A stretch of DNA of 64,000 nt from Anaeramoeba flamelloides. Taxonomy: Eukaryota; Metamonada; Anaeramoebidae. Positions 1 through 13,400 of this stretch are shown piece by piece (the stretch's first letter is position 1; the number at the start of each line of letters is the position of its first letter). A program made the position numbers and the translations under genes. Under the pieces are notes generated by a model. It was not told the DNA's origin and searched no databases. It saw only the letters and a program-made list of their open reading frames with translations. The DNA is taken from NCBI GenBank assembly GCA_027625915.1, contig JANTQA010000012.1, positions 13,788,501 through 13,852,500 on the forward strand, given 5' to 3'.

Positions 1-331
1 GTGTTTATTCAATAAAAAGACACCACCCAATAATGTATTCTTTTTGGATTAATTATTAATTTAGAAATTACACTTTCGATTAAGTGATATTTTTTATAAA
101 AATAATTAACGTCTAACTAATAATTCGAAGAAAAATTGAAAAAAAGATAACCAATTTGTTTTGAGAGAAAGTTTATTGAAAACAATTAGCTAACAACATA
201 GAAAAAATTCCAAAAATTGAATATCATTATTTTTTCATCTTTTTCCAATTTATTTTTATTCCTTTTTTAAAATTTTAAACAGAAATAAACCGCACTTTTA
301 ACAAAAAAAAACAAAACAACTTTAATCAATT
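1..331. other. AT-rich 5' flank of the NUF2 gene
   Basis: No coding potential or recognisable RNA was seen. The stretch is AT-rich with A- and T-runs and ends in an A-rich leader directly before the NUF2 start codon, so it probably holds the promoter and 5' UTR. Confidence 0.5.
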
Positions 332-3300
332 ATGACAGCATCATATTCTTTTCCAATCTTAAATATAAATGAAATTATAGAGTGTATGGAGGAACTAGAA
401 CTTCCGTTAACTGAAAAAGAATTATTAAACCCAAAACCACAACAAATCAAAGCACTTTATGAAAACTTTGTGGAAATCTTAATGGGGATCACAAAAAATG
501 CATCCCAACAACCACAATTTTCAGCACTTGAAATTTTTGAATACCCAGACATGCACGAGCATTCTGTTGTTGAAATTGCCTTTTTAAAAAATTTGATAAC
601 TTTGATGATCGCAGCTGGTGTTCATAATTTTTCTTTAAAAGATCTTATTGCTCCTACTTCTGAAAACACAAGAAGAAATTTAAGTGCTTTAATCAACTTT
701 ACAAAATTTAGAGAAGAACGCTTATCGGTCTACCAAGATTTTAATATGGAAAATGTAAGTTCTCGTCTCCTTTCTATTTCTTTTACGATTTCTTTTTCTA
801 TTTCTTTTTGTTTTACTCAGTCTCAATCTTTTTCTCATAATTTGTGTTGTATTCAAAAACAATTAAAATTTTTTAACAAATTTCTTCACCAAAAACATTC
901 TCAAATTTAAATTTAATTTGTGATCTTTTAAAAGGAAGCATTTATGGAAAAGAAAGATCAAGAAGAAGAACAAAACAAACAATTAAAAAACGAACTTAGG
1001 CAATTAAAGTACACAACAATCTCATTATTCATTTACTACATTAAAACTTTTTTTTTTTGAGAAATATCCAAAATATTCGTTACTAATTAATTTTAAAAAA
1101 AAAAATTAAAAAAAATTAATTCTTTTATTATTTTAGCTCAAGAATTAAATTAAAACAACCTGCAATTGAAAAGTCCAAAATGGAAAACGAGAATTTATTA
1201 GAAAAAATTAAAATTGCAAAACAAAAAAAGTTAGAGTTAGAACAAATCAATTCAGAATTAAGACAAAAAAAAAAAGAACAAATAGAAAGAAATGTAAGTA
1301 TTTAATCCTAAATTAATTATTTTTTTTATTTTCTTTTAAATCCTTTCAACAAAATCTTTGATTACCAAACACAAAAAGAAAAAACTCTACATTCTGAAAA
1401 AAATTGTCAATTTGATTTTAATTGTAAAACAGCAGTAAATGACTTCATTTTCTAATATTTTTTTGGACTTTTTTTTTTTTTTCCTTCGTTTTAAAACAAG
1501 TACCAAGTCCAAAAATTAGATTGATTATGGGAATTAAAATATAATTCAACAGATCAAATTAATACAAAAATTTACGAGTGTTCAAATTATTCCAAATTTA
1601 AGATGACTTTTTTAAATATGTAAAATTAGCTTTTTTTGGATTTTTTGTTGCTATGGTTTTTCTATTCGTGTAAAATTGACTTTCAGATTTAACAATAGGT
1701 ATTAATCAAGTTTGGGGAATTTCAATTTCAGATACCTTTATCTTTGAGCGAAATATAAGTAAAAAAATATTTGAATTATTTTCCTTTTTACTACCATCTT
1801 ACAATTAAAATAGATTTGACAATTATTTTTCCTGAATGATTAATTTCCAGTAAAAGGATCAACATGATATTACTCATGCCTTTCTTCCAATTCTTTGGAT
1901 TTATGTATTTTTTTGAATATCAACAGAATTTTATCAACAAAGATTATTTTTTTGAAAAAGACTAATTGAATTCTTTACTTTAAAATTGATTTTTTTTTTT
2001 TTAATTTGATTGGAGAGAAAAACTGAATTTTCAAAGTTTAGTATTGAAAAAAAATAGTACACCAAAATGTTCCCTAAAAACGATTTTTAATTGTTACCAT
2101 TCGGAAAATTGTTTTGTAATTGTTGATCAATGTCTTTTATTTGAAATCAAATCTTTTTTTTTAAGAATCAAACTTTTTAAAATTATAACTCACCACGTAT
2201 TAGAATGGTGATTAATTAAATTACACTTATCCAAAACAATACCCAACCAATCAAAAAACAAGAATAACAAAGATCATTGTCCAAACTATGAGAAAACCAC
2301 TATAAAAATCTATTATTTTTCAAAATAAGAAGATCTACTCAGGTTATCAAATAATTAAATGGGTATTCTATAGACACACACACTTTAATGAGCTTTAGGT
2401 AGGTTTATTATTAAGTTCATAAAAAATTTGGTTAGTTATAAAAAGGATTTGATTTTAAATTTTCTCAATATTCACAATTGATAATGATTTCAGGGATTAT
2501 TTTCCTAATATTAAAAATTAAAAATCTTGTCTGGACTTATTTTCATATCTGGCATTTTTTTCAATTCTATACATAAAAATAAAAGAAAAGAATAAAAAAA
2601 AAAATGAAACGAAACGAAATTGAAATTGTTTTTAATAATACTGATAAAAATAACAACAAAACGAAAACAGAACCACAAGAATTTACAGCAACCACTTTGT
2701 AACAAACCGATATGAATTCTATAATTATAACCCATTGCACAAATTTCTGTATAAATGAAGAGATCTAAAATATCAATAAATAAAGTAATTTTGTTCAATA
2801 TAGCTATTTTAAAAAAGTGAGTACTTTCTTTTTTTTTTAGAAAGCCAGGATTTCGAGAATTAAAAACTTTTTAAAAGTATCATGTTTTAATACAGTGTGA
2901 ACACTTTTTTAAAAAAGTTCTTTTCTTTTTATACCAATCCCTACCCCACATTTGAAGGTTCAGTACCTCACTTTTTTAAAATAGAATACTTTCAAAAAGT
3001 TGAAATTCTAAAAATGTTTTCACTTTTTGAAAACATTAAACTCTAAAAAAGTTTTTAAAAATTTCTCACTTTTTTAAAATGGTTGTGTCACTTTCCATTT
3101 TGGAATAATTTTATTTTATATTCTCATAATTTTATTATTTTAATTATTTATTTTTTTTTCAAAAAAAATTAATTATTACAATTTCTTTTTTTTTAAACCT
3201 TATGCAATTATTTTAACCCCCCCAACAAACAAATAGGAAAATAATCAAAAAAAATTAACACAATTACAAGAAACTAATAAAATCCTAGAATCACAAATAG

Positions 3301-3938
3301 TAAGAAGCCCGGATAAAATCTTGAACCATGTAGAAGAATTAAAAGAGGAGCTTGAAAAGGAAAAAGAAGAAATGGCACAAGAAAACGAAAAATCCACAGA
3401 ATTGGTTAACAGAAAGGAATTAATTGAAGAATCGATTAAACAAATATCAACATGTCGGAAATACCAAGAAACATTCAAAATTGCAAAAAGGAAATTTGAA
3501 GAAGCAGAGCAACAGCTAAAAAAAATACAAAACAAAGTGGAACAGCTAAATGAACAAAAAGAAAAAGTTGAAAATGAAAAAGGATCAATTAACGAAAAAA
3601 TTAACAACATTAATATTAAAATAGCTGGAATTGAAAAAAAAAAAGTACAAGAAGAACACAAATTCAAGGAATCTATATCAAATCTTAACAAAGAAAAGGA
3701 AAAAGTGGAAAAAGAAAATAACCGGATACTTAAACAAAAAAACGATTTGAATATCAATATTAAAAGAACAAAAGAAAAAATTAAAAAATTGAAAAAAAAA
3801 CATCAAGGTGAAATGAATTTAATTACTTCCAAATTTCAACAATTGAAGGTTAAAGTCAACCAATACCAACAAAAACTTCACAGTCAAATGGATCATGTAC
3901 AGGATAAAGAGAATTCAATTCCGGAAGAAATCATTTAA
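332..3938 (+). CDS. NUF2: Kinetochore protein Nuf2 (NDC80 complex subunit)
   Basis: Nuf2 pairs with Ndc80 in the outer-kinetochore complex that ties chromosomes to spindle microtubules. Four exons, 332-754, 935-1008, 1137-1293 and 3237-3938, join in frame across GT...AG introns to give 451 residues, close to the usual ~450-460. Residues 1-140 read as the Nuf2 calponin-homology head: SYSFPILNINEIIECM at the start, FREERLSVYQDF at its end. The remainder is K/E/Q-rich coiled coil, with a family-like VRSPDKIL segment near residue 240. ATG 332 is the first in frame and follows an A-rich leader; the stop is TAA. Introns are 180, 128 and 1943 bp; the long one carries an old inverted-end repeat. Identification comes from recalled family sequence. 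Exon 2 (74 bp) is the least certain piece. Confidence 0.9.
2128..2562. repeat. Decayed copy of a ~500-bp inverted-end element in NUF2 intron 3
   Basis: This stretch is recognisably the same as 57480-57885: both contain TTAGAATGRTGATTAATT, a segment of the type TAGGTRGGTTTATTA, and end with an ATTATTTTC...TTTTTTTCAA block. The 57-kb copy keeps both inverted ends almost perfect; this one has lost most of its left end, so it is older. It helps explain why intron 3 is ten times longer than its neighbours. It could instead be a shared piece of a larger unknown repeat. Confidence 0.6.
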
Positions 3939-6232
3939 ATTAAAAAAATTTTTAATAGCATTAATATATATATATATATATATTTAATATTTTTAAGTAT
4001 TTTTGAATAATCCCCTCTTCATAATTTAGGAGGTGCTTTTTATTTTTTAAATTTGCAATGATAAAAAAAGAATTTATTTTATTTTTATTAAAACTTAAAC
4101 ACTCTAATTAAAATATTTTCGACTTCCATTGTTTTTTAAATTAATATTTCATTTTTTTTTTTTTTTTTTGAAAAAGAAATATGTTTTTATATCTTAGGAC
4201 AAAAAAGTAAAAAATGTCAGTCCAATATCTTAAAAAGAAATAATATTTTGAGAATGAATAAAAAAGTTAATTTTTTCATTTAATTGAATAAAATCAAATA
4301 CTCTTTAAAAAAAAAAATAAATAAATAATCAGAGTTTACATTTTGATCTTTTTTCATAAAACCTCAAATAATTCTTTTTTAATTCTCTGGAATCAAATAA
4401 TTCTTTTTTTATTTCAATAATTAATCTCAAATTATTTCTTGTTTAAATTTGATTTTTCATAGTATCACATCAATCTCAAAATTTAACTATTACAAAATTA
4501 TTTTTTTTACAAAAAAGAATTTAATATTTCAAAAAATCAAATATTTGTAGTTTTTCTTCTTAAAATTTATGTTTTATTCATCTTTTCGTCAATTCTGAAG
4601 TTTTTATGTTTATTCCTGATAATAAAATTATTTTACTTTTAATTGCATTCAAAAGAATCTTTTTTTTTTTTTTATTTTAATAGAGTTTTGTTAACATATA
4701 AAAAACCAATAATTGATTCCATTAAATCAGAATTAATTATTTTTTTAATGTAGTTGAAAAAAAATCTTAAGAGTGATTTTAACAAATAGAAAATGTTGAT
4801 AAAAATCGGTTCCATTATACGACTTTGGATATTCTGATTCCAAAATTTTAAATTATTGTGATTTTTAACAAACAAAAAAATGGAATCAGTTTGTAAATTG
4901 TATAAAAAAATTCTTTTCAAAAAATATTTGAAGAAATTTCCAAAATAGTATGTTATTTTTTTTTATATTTCAATTAATATTTTCTTAATAATTAATTCTA
5001 TTCAAAATGGTAATCTAAAATTAGTAGGAATTTTCTAATGGTTAGAAAACTTAAGGGATTAGCGTCTACTGAGTAGAAGTCTAAGATCAAAGTATTTTGT
5101 TATTGAGTGGTAACTACATATCTACCACATAGCTTAAGTGTCTCTAAAAATTCGATTATTCAAATACTAAGGTTTTTTGACCTCATCAATGAACGATAAT
5201 CATTGTACTGTTGTATGACTAATGCGTGCAGAAAATTTTAATCATTGTTTCAAAATAAAAAGTGTTTTTTTTTTTTTTGTTCTAGAAGAAGTAAGTCTTG
5301 GCTGATCAAAGAAACCAACAATAAAACCTCATTAAATATGGTATTGGTTTCTTAAAGTTCTATTATTTAGGAAAGAAATTCTAATAATATAAGATCAAAT
5401 TGGAAAATTTATCCCCAAAAATAGAATTAATTTTTATAAAAATTTTATAATAATTCAAAAAATCATTGAAAAAAATTATTGAAAAAAATCGAGAATATTA
5501 GGAAAATAAATTGAAACTATTTTTCAAAAATTTTGAATCATTTTATAATGCTAATGGGAGTTGTTTTGAGTGTTTATTCCAGTATTCTTTACAAAAAATA
5601 TTTTCAAATTTTTGGATCAGAATCATTTTTTCTAATTATGCAAATTTTAGTTTGCTTTTTCAATTTTTTTTTTTGACTTTTGTCTTTTTTTTTATCTTTT
5701 TCTTTTTTTTTTTTTTTTTTTGTTAAATCTTGTGGAAAAAAAAGATCTTCGAGAGACAAATAATCACTAAGAAAATTGTGACTATATAATGCCTTTAAAA
5801 AGGAATTCAATTATTCATAAAAAATCTTATTGTTCAACTTTTTTTCAGTGAAAGTTCAGTAATAAAAAATCCGTAATTCTCATTTCAAAAATTGTAACTC
5901 ACTTTTTTTTAGTTTTTGATTTTATTTTTTTTAATTTTTAAAATATCAGGTTTTTATATATTTAGAATGAATTAAAAGTTGTTACAAATCATATTTAGTT
6001 ATTAATTCTTCTTGAATACTAAAGGATATTTTTTTTTTTCAAGTTATTATTTCAGGTGTTTCACAATTTTTGAAAAAGAGTTTAATTGCATCTTTAATTT
6101 AAATTTTACAGAAAATACTAAGGGGTTTACTTTCAAAATTGATTTGAACTATGGTATAATATTATGTAGTAAATTGGATTTTTCATTGTGACAAGAAGAA
6201 AAAAAATACTGAATATATTTTGAGACACCGAT
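3939..6232. other. Intergenic region between convergent NUF2 and EH-scaffold genes
   Basis: No gene is supported here. A short (TA)n run lies just after the NUF2 stop (about 3967-3982), in the likely 3' UTR. Short open frames around 5511-5810 are poly-F or poly-K artefacts of T- and A-runs. 5280-5525 is a dispersed repeat, listed separately. Confidence 0.5.
5280..5525. repeat. Dispersed repeat, copy 1 (second copy at 20935-21165)
   Basis: The two copies share a start like CTGATCAAAGAAACCAACAA, then TGGTATTGGTTTCTTAAAG, then AAAATTTATC...AAATAGA, in the same order and spacing. A weaker relative may lie at 18100-18200. No open frame is conserved and no inverted ends are obvious, so the class is unknown. 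Confidence 0.5.
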
Positions 6233-6236
6233 TTAA

Positions 6237-6756
6237 GGTTTACAATCCCTGAAACTGGAAAAAAGATTATCTTGTATTGGGTGTGGCAACTTGTTATTTT
6301 GGTTCTTAGCTGATCGATCCACAACTAAGTTTGGATCGTATAGGTGGTTGAAAAAGGCTATTTTTGTGATTTTATTTTTTTTTTTTCCGAAATCCGAATT
6401 GATGAGTCTAAGATTAATTTTTGGGTTGTCAATTGAAATTATCAATATCCTTTTACAGAATTAGGAGTAAATAAAAAAAAATTTTTTTACAAGCATCAAA
6501 TAATACAAAGCGTAAATAAAAATTTCAACACAGAAAACAAAAAACTCAATTACTAATTAAATATCTTCCCATTAATTAATCTTAGACTCATCAATTCGGA
6601 TTTCGGAAAAAAAAAAAATAAAATCACAAAAATAGCCTTTTTCAACCACCTATACGATCCAAACTTAGTTGTGGATCGATCAGCTAAGAACCAAAATAAC
6701 AAGTTGCCACACCCAATACAAGATAATCTTTTTTCCAGTTTCAGGGATTGTAAACC
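6237..6756. mobile_element. Foldback DNA element with ~180-bp inverted ends and TTAA flanks
   Basis: The left end 6237-6418 and right end 6575-6756 are almost perfect reverse complements over about 180 bp, separated by ~155 bp with no coding content. Both outer ends are GGTTTACAATCCCTG-type and each is flanked by TTAA (6233-6236 and 6757-6760), the target duplication typical of piggyBac-like transposons. A second, more diverged copy lies at 36942-38612. It has no transposase, so it would be non-autonomous. The close match of the two arms suggests recent insertion or arm homogenisation. Confidence 0.8.
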
Positions 6757-6804
6757 TTAAGTCGAGGTTTATGATATTTTAAAAATTAAAGAAAAAGTAA
6801 ACTT

Positions 6805-7072
6805 TATTTTTCTAGAATTTGAAAGTGTTTTGTAAAATCTTTCATTTTTTTCGAATTCTTTCAAATCTTTGAAAACCTAACGTAAAGTGTCAGGAAGTGC
6901 TGTTGAGTACCTAGATTTTCCATAAATCAAAAAAAAATAGACCAAATTCAAAGATTTTTCTCAATTCTTTTGAATCCTCGAAAAGCTAAAGGTTTTTTTT
7001 TTAATTTGAGAAATAAACCGAAAATTAAACAAATTTTCTTTTTATTTCTCAAATTAAAAAAAACCTAACAGC
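6805..7072. repeat. Palindrome array A (GTTAGG/CCTAGG family)
   Basis: Several inverted repeats lie side by side, including a long one at about 6986-7072 whose halves contain TTTGAGAAATAAACCGAAAA and its complement; it ends AAAACCTAACAGC. An ACCTAGATTTTCC end lies at ~6910. The stem sequences match the arrays at 14173, 30143, 40251, 49831, 50575 and 58221. Its orientation is opposite to most of the others. From 7073 to 7450 only the 3' flank of the EH gene is seen. Confidence 0.7.
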
Positions 7073-7450
7073 AATGAATTCGTTTTTAATTTGGTTATTC
7101 AAATGGTATTATTATTTATTATATTAATAATTTTGTATATTTCAATAGATTAATTTCGAAATTGAGTTTAATAAAGATAGTATTAAAATAAAAATTCCCT
7201 GTTTTTTTAATGGAAATAAGTAATTTTAATTCTTCATTTTATTATCACTAACATCATAATTCAACCACTCTTCAAGTTTTTACCAAATAATAAAAAGTTT
7301 CGTTTCATTATATTGATTAAAATAATAAAATAAAATAAAAAAAAAAGGTGGGTTTTCAATTTTTGATTTGAACAAGAAAGGAATAATTTAAAAGGAAAAA
7401 TCAACACAAAAAAAAAAAAAAAAATTTTGATAAAATAATTATTATAATTA

Positions 7451-10400
7451 TTAATTAAAACCATCAAAATCACCAAAATCTGAAAATTTTTTATCATCTG
7501 TATTTTCATTCTGGTTTAATTCGTTATTGTTTGTTCCAAAATCATCAAACCCATCAAAGCCATCATTATTATCAAAACCTTCTTTATTTCCTTTTTCATT
7601 TGTATTTTGATTATTATCATTTGTTCCAAAATCGTCAAATCCCCCAAAATCATCATTAAATTCTTCTTTTTTTCCTTCGTTTTCATTCTCTTTTTTATCA
7701 TTTTCTCCAAATTCGCCAAATCCTCCAAAATCATCATTATCATTTCCAAATTCTTCTTTTTTTTCATTTTCTTTGTTATCGTTATCATTTGTTCCAAAAT
7801 CTCCAAAATCATTATTATCAAATCCTTCTTCTTTTATTTCTTTTCCATCTTCTTCATTTTTTTTTTTATCAAAATTACCAAATCCTCCAAAATCATCATT
7901 AAATTCTTCTTTTTTTCCTTCATTTTCATTCTCTGCTTTATTATTGGTTCCAAATTCTCCAAATCCTCCAAAATCATTATTATCAAAGCCTTCTTTTTTT
8001 CCATCATCTTTTGTATTATCGCTTATACCAAAATCTCCAAATTCCCCAAATCCTTCTTTTTTTTCATCTTGGCTTTCATTATCTTTATTATTATTATTAT
8101 TATTATTATCATTATTTAATCCAAACTCCCCAAATCCCCCAAAATCATCATTAAATCCATCTTTTTTAGCTTCATTTCCATTCTCTTTTTGATCATTTGA
8201 TCCAAATTCTCCTTCTTTTTTTTCATCTTCTTTTTTTTCGACATTTTCTTTTTTGTTCTCATTTGTTCCAAATTCTCCAAAATCATTATTATCCCCAAAT
8301 TCTTCTTTTTTTTCATTTTCTTTTTTATTTTCTACATTCTCTTCTTTTTTATCATTTGTTCCAAATTCTCCAAATCCTCCAAAATCATCATTAAATTCTT
8401 CTTTTTTTCCTTCATTTTCATTCTCTTTTTTATCATTTGTTCCAAATTCTCCAAATCCTCCAAAATCATCTTTTTTTACTTCAATTTCTTTCTCTTTTTT
8501 ATCATTTCCTCCAAATTCTCCAAATCCTCCAAAATCATTATCATTTCCAAATTCTTCTTTTTTTTCATTTTCTTTTTTATCATTATCATCAAACCCTCCA
8601 AAATTATCGTCAAATCCTTCTTTTTTTACTTCAATTTCTTTCTCTTTTTTATCATTTGTTCCAAATTCTCCAAATTCCCCAAATCCTTCTTTTTTTACTT
8701 CAGTTTCTTTCTCTTTTTTATCATTTCCTCCAAAATCTCCAAAATCTCCAAAATCATTATTATCGAAACCTTGATTTCCATTTTCATTTTTTTTATTATC
8801 ATTGTTACCAAAATCATCAAACCCTCCAAAATCATTATCTTCAAATCCTTCTTTTTTTTCTGTTTCTTTGTTCTCATTTGTTCCAAATTCTCCAAATCCT
8901 CCAAAATCATTATCGTCTCCAAATTTTTCTTCTTTTTCATTTTCTTTTTTTTTTTCATTTGTTCCAAATTCTCCAAATCCTCCAAAATCATCATCATTAC
9001 CAAATTCTTCTTTTTTTCCTTCAGTTTCATTTTCTTTTTTGCTATCATTTGTTCCAAATTCGCCAAATCCCCCGAAATGATCTTCTTTTCCTTCAGTTTC
9101 TTTCTTTTTATTATCATTTGTTCCAAAATCTCCAAAATTCTCCAAATTAGTCTTATCGGATTGTTTGTTATCATTTTCATTTATTTTATTTTTTTTATTC
9201 TCTTTTTCTTGTTCTTGTTTGAGTTCTTGTTCTTTCCCTTCAGCTATTTTTGTTTTAAAATCACCATTTTCATTCGATCCAAAATTACCAAAATCATTAC
9301 TATTATCAAATTGTTCTTTTTTTTCATCATCTTTTTTATTTTCTACATTTTCTTTTTTGTTATCATTTCCTCCAAAATCTTCAAATCCACCAAAATCATT
9401 ATTATCGAAACCTTGTTTTTTTCCTTCTTCATTTTTTTTATTATCATTGTTACCAAAATCATCAAACCCTCCAAAATCATTATCTCCAAATCCTTCTTTT
9501 TTTTCTGTTTCATTGTTCTCTTTTGTTCCAAATTCTCCAAATCCTCCAAAATCATCATTATCCCCAAAATCTTCTTTTTTTCCTTCTTCATTTTCATTCT
9601 CTTTTTTATTTTTATTTGTTCCAAATTCTCCAAATCCTCCAAAATCATCATTACCCCCAAATTCTTCTTTTTTTTCCTTCTTTTCTTTCTCTTTATTATC
9701 ATTTGATCCAAATTCTCCAAATCCTCCAAAATCATTATTATCGAAGCCTTCTTTTCCTTCATCTTCTTTTTTATTTTCTACATTTTCTTTTTTATTATCA
9801 TTTGATCCAAAATCATCAAATCCTCCAAAATCGTTATTATCAGCAAATTCTTTTTTTTTTCCTTCATCTTCATTCTCTTTTTTATCATCTTTGGATCCAA
9901 ATTCTCCAAATCCTCCAAAATCATTATCATCACCAAATCCTTGGAATTCTTCTTTTTTTTTATTTTCTACATTTTCTTTTTTATTATCATTTTCTCCAAA
10001 ATCACCAAATCCTCCAAAGTCATCATTATTTCCAAATTCTTCTTTTTTTTCATCTCCTTTTTTATTTTCTACATTTTCTTTTTTATCATCATTGGATCCA
10101 AAATCACCAAATCCTCCAAAATCATTATTATCAACAAATTCTTTTTTTTTTCCTTCGTCTTTTTTCTCTTCTTTCTCATTTGTTCCAAAATCTCCAAATC
10201 CTCCAAAATCATTATCATCACCAAATTCTTTTTTTTTTCCTTCATCTTCTTTTTTATTTTCTACATTTTCTTTTTTATTATCATTTTCTCCAAAATCACC
10301 AAATCCTCCAAAATCATTATTATCAAAACCTTGTTTTTTTCCTTCATCTTTTTTATCTTCTTTTTCATTTGTTCCAAAATCTCCAAATCCTCCAAAATCA

Positions 10401-13400
10401 TTATCATCACCAAATTCTTCTTTTTTTCCTTCATCTTCTTTTTTATTTTCTACATTTTCTTTTTTATTATCATTTGATCCAAAATCACCAAATCCTCCAA
10501 AATCATCATTATTTCCAAATTCTTCTTTTTTTCCATTTTCATTTTCTTTCTTTTCAACTTTTTCTTTTTTATCATCATTGGATCCAAAATCTCCAAATCC
10601 TCCAAAAGTGTTTTCATCAAATCCTTTGGTTGTTTCGTTTTCCTTTTTGGTTTCTGTATTTTTCTTTTCATTTTTATCAAAGTCACCAAATCCTCCAAAA
10701 TCATTATCATCAAATCCTCCTTGATTTTTATCTTCTTTTGTATTTTCATTATTACTTTCATTTTCTTTATTATCAAAGCCACCAAAGCCACCAAAATCAT
10801 TCTCATCAAATCCTCCTTTTTTTTCATCATTTTTATTTTCTTTTACGTTATCATTTGATCCAAAACCCCCAAAATCTCCAAAAGTATTGTTCTCATTTCC
10901 AAATGCTTCTTGATTTTTATCTTCTTTTTTATTTTCAGTTATATTTTTTTTTTTATTCTCAGTGTTACCAAAATCTCCAAATCCTCCAAAAGTGTTTTCA
11001 CCAAATCCTTTGGTTGTTTCGTTTTCCTTTTTGGTTTCTGTATTTTTCTTTTCATTATTATCAAAGCCACCAAATCCTCCAAAATCATTCTCATCAAATC
11101 CTCCTTTTTTTTCATCATTTTTATTTTCATTTACGTTATCATTTGATCCAAAACCCCCAAAATCTCCAAAAGTATTGTTGTCATCAAATTCTTTGGCTGT
11201 TTCAATTTCCTTTTTGTTAGTTGTATTTTTATTTTCATTTGATCCAAAATCTCCAAATCCTCCAAAAGTATTTTCATCAAATCCTTCAGTTGTTTCGTTT
11301 TCCTTTTTGGTGCTTGTATTTTTCGTTTCATTCGTTTGTTTTTCTTTTTGATCATTTTCCTTTTTTTCTATTTCTATATTTTTTTTTTCATTATTATCAA
11401 AGTCACCAAATCCTCCAAGATTATTAGTATCATCAAATCCTTGTTTTTTTTCATCATTTCTATTTTCTTTTTTATTATCATTTGATCCAAAATCACCAAA
11501 TCCTCCAAAATCATTATTATCAAATTCTTCTTTTTTTACATTTTCATTTTCTTTTTTATTCTCATTTTCCCCAAAGCCTCCAAATTCTCCAAAAGTATTG
11601 TTATCATCAAATCCTTCTTTTTTTGTTTCTTCATTTTCTTTTTTATTCTCATTTAATGCAAAATCATTTCCAAATGCTTCTTCATTTTCATTCTCTTTTT
11701 TAATTTCTACATTTTCTTTTTTATTTTCATTTGTCCCAAAACCTCCAAATCCTCCAAAATCATTATCATCAAATCCTTCTTTTTTTACATTTTTGGTTTC
11801 TGTATTTTTATTTTCATTATTGTCAAAGCCACCAAATCCTCCAAAATCATTATCATTTCCAAATGCTTCTTTTTTGACATTTTCATTTTCTTTTTTATTC
11901 TCATTTGTTTCGAATCCCCCAAAATCATTTTCATCAAATCCTCCCTTTATTTCATTTGCATTTTCTTTTTTATTATCATTTGTTCCAAATCTCCCAAAAT
12001 CATTTTCATCAAATCCTCCCTTCATTTCATTGGTCTGATTTTGTTTTTGATTATCAAAATTCCCGACGTTATCAAATTGTAATAATTCGGCATTATTATT
12101 ACTATTTAATTTTGGTTTATTTTCGTTTTCATTTACATTTTGATTATCCAACTCAATTGGGAATTTAATATTTGTATTCGTAGACTCTTTTTGTTTATTT
12201 TCATTTGAATCAAAACTTAATAGTGTGTTCATGTTATTTTGAGGGGTATTTATACCAGATGTCATTTGAGATCCTGTATTTGAAAAAATGTCATTATTAA
12301 AATTCATGTTGTTATTGTTAAAATTATCATTACTATTGTTCATGTTTCCATTATTTATCAAATTTTGATGATTGTTATTGATCTCATTTATCTTTTCTTT
12401 TGGCTGTGGTTGTTGTTGTGGTGGTGGTGGTTTAATAAAATATCTATAATTAAAGTTTTTTGTATACAATTTTAATTTATTTTGATCAATTTTTTGTCCT
12501 TGTTCAAATTGAGCCAATAAATTCTTTTGCTTTTTTGTTATTCTTTTCAAATCCTGAACAACCTTTTCAACTCGTAATAAATATTTTTGTTGATCTGGAT
12601 CTGCTTTCATTTTTTCTTTACAGATTAATTTGTATTCATTTTGTTGTCCAAGAAGTTCATTAATTTTCGAGGACAAAAATAATGAGTTCGATTGTTGTTT
12701 TTGTTTATTTTGATGAAAAATTTCAAGTTTTTGTTTTAAAGGGTTAATTATAGAGAATAAATGTTGCTCTTTTTGCTTTTCTAAATTATACTTGTTATTC
12801 AATTGATCGATTTTATTTATTTCATAGTTTATTTGATTTTTTAAGGATTGCATATTTTGTGATAATTTTCTAATCTCATCTTCATTGTCATTGTCATTAT
12901 CATCAGAAACCAGGCCATATGTTTGGGTTGAGTTTAGATTTGAATAATTTGTTTCATTTCCCATTCCTCCCTGGAAGTGATTATTATTATTATTAAAATT
13001 AGGATTATTATTATTAAAGTTAGGATTATTATTATTAAAGTTGGGATTATTATTATTATTAAAATTAGGATTATTATTATTAAAATTCATATTGTTCATT
13101 CCTCTTTGTGGATGGTTGGTTGGAAAGCTGACATTGTTATCGTTATTTGTATTAAAATTGTTACTGAATTCTTTTTTCTCTTTAGGTTCTGATTTTTCTA
13201 ATTTTCTAAAAATATCATATTTCATTGTGCTTGATGTTAAATTTCCTTGTTCAAATCCTGATTCAAAAGTAAATTCTGATGTTTTCTCCTTCTCTTTCTC
13301 CTTCTCCTTCTCCTTTTCATTTTGTAATTTTTGAGGTCGTAAAATACCATTGATCAAATTTTGAGGTTGAATTTTATTTATTTGTTGATCTTGTGAAAAC

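Noticed and set aside
5511-5810. Overlapping F-rich and K-rich frames on both strands
   Set aside because: They run through T- and A-homopolymers and have no conserved features.
6133-6445. Minus-strand frames of 63-70 codons
   Set aside because: They lie inside the arm of the foldback element and recur in the other arm on the opposite strand, so they are not genes.
7607-9706. Plus-strand I/F/S-rich frames resembling membrane proteins
   Set aside because: Shadows of the same coding repeat in other frames.
9165-10724. Long plus-strand open frame (over 500 codons) rich in S, P, N, F and K
   Set aside because: It is the complement of the FG-repeat exon; the repeat simply lacks stop complements. 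The minus strand has EH domains and consistent splice sites.
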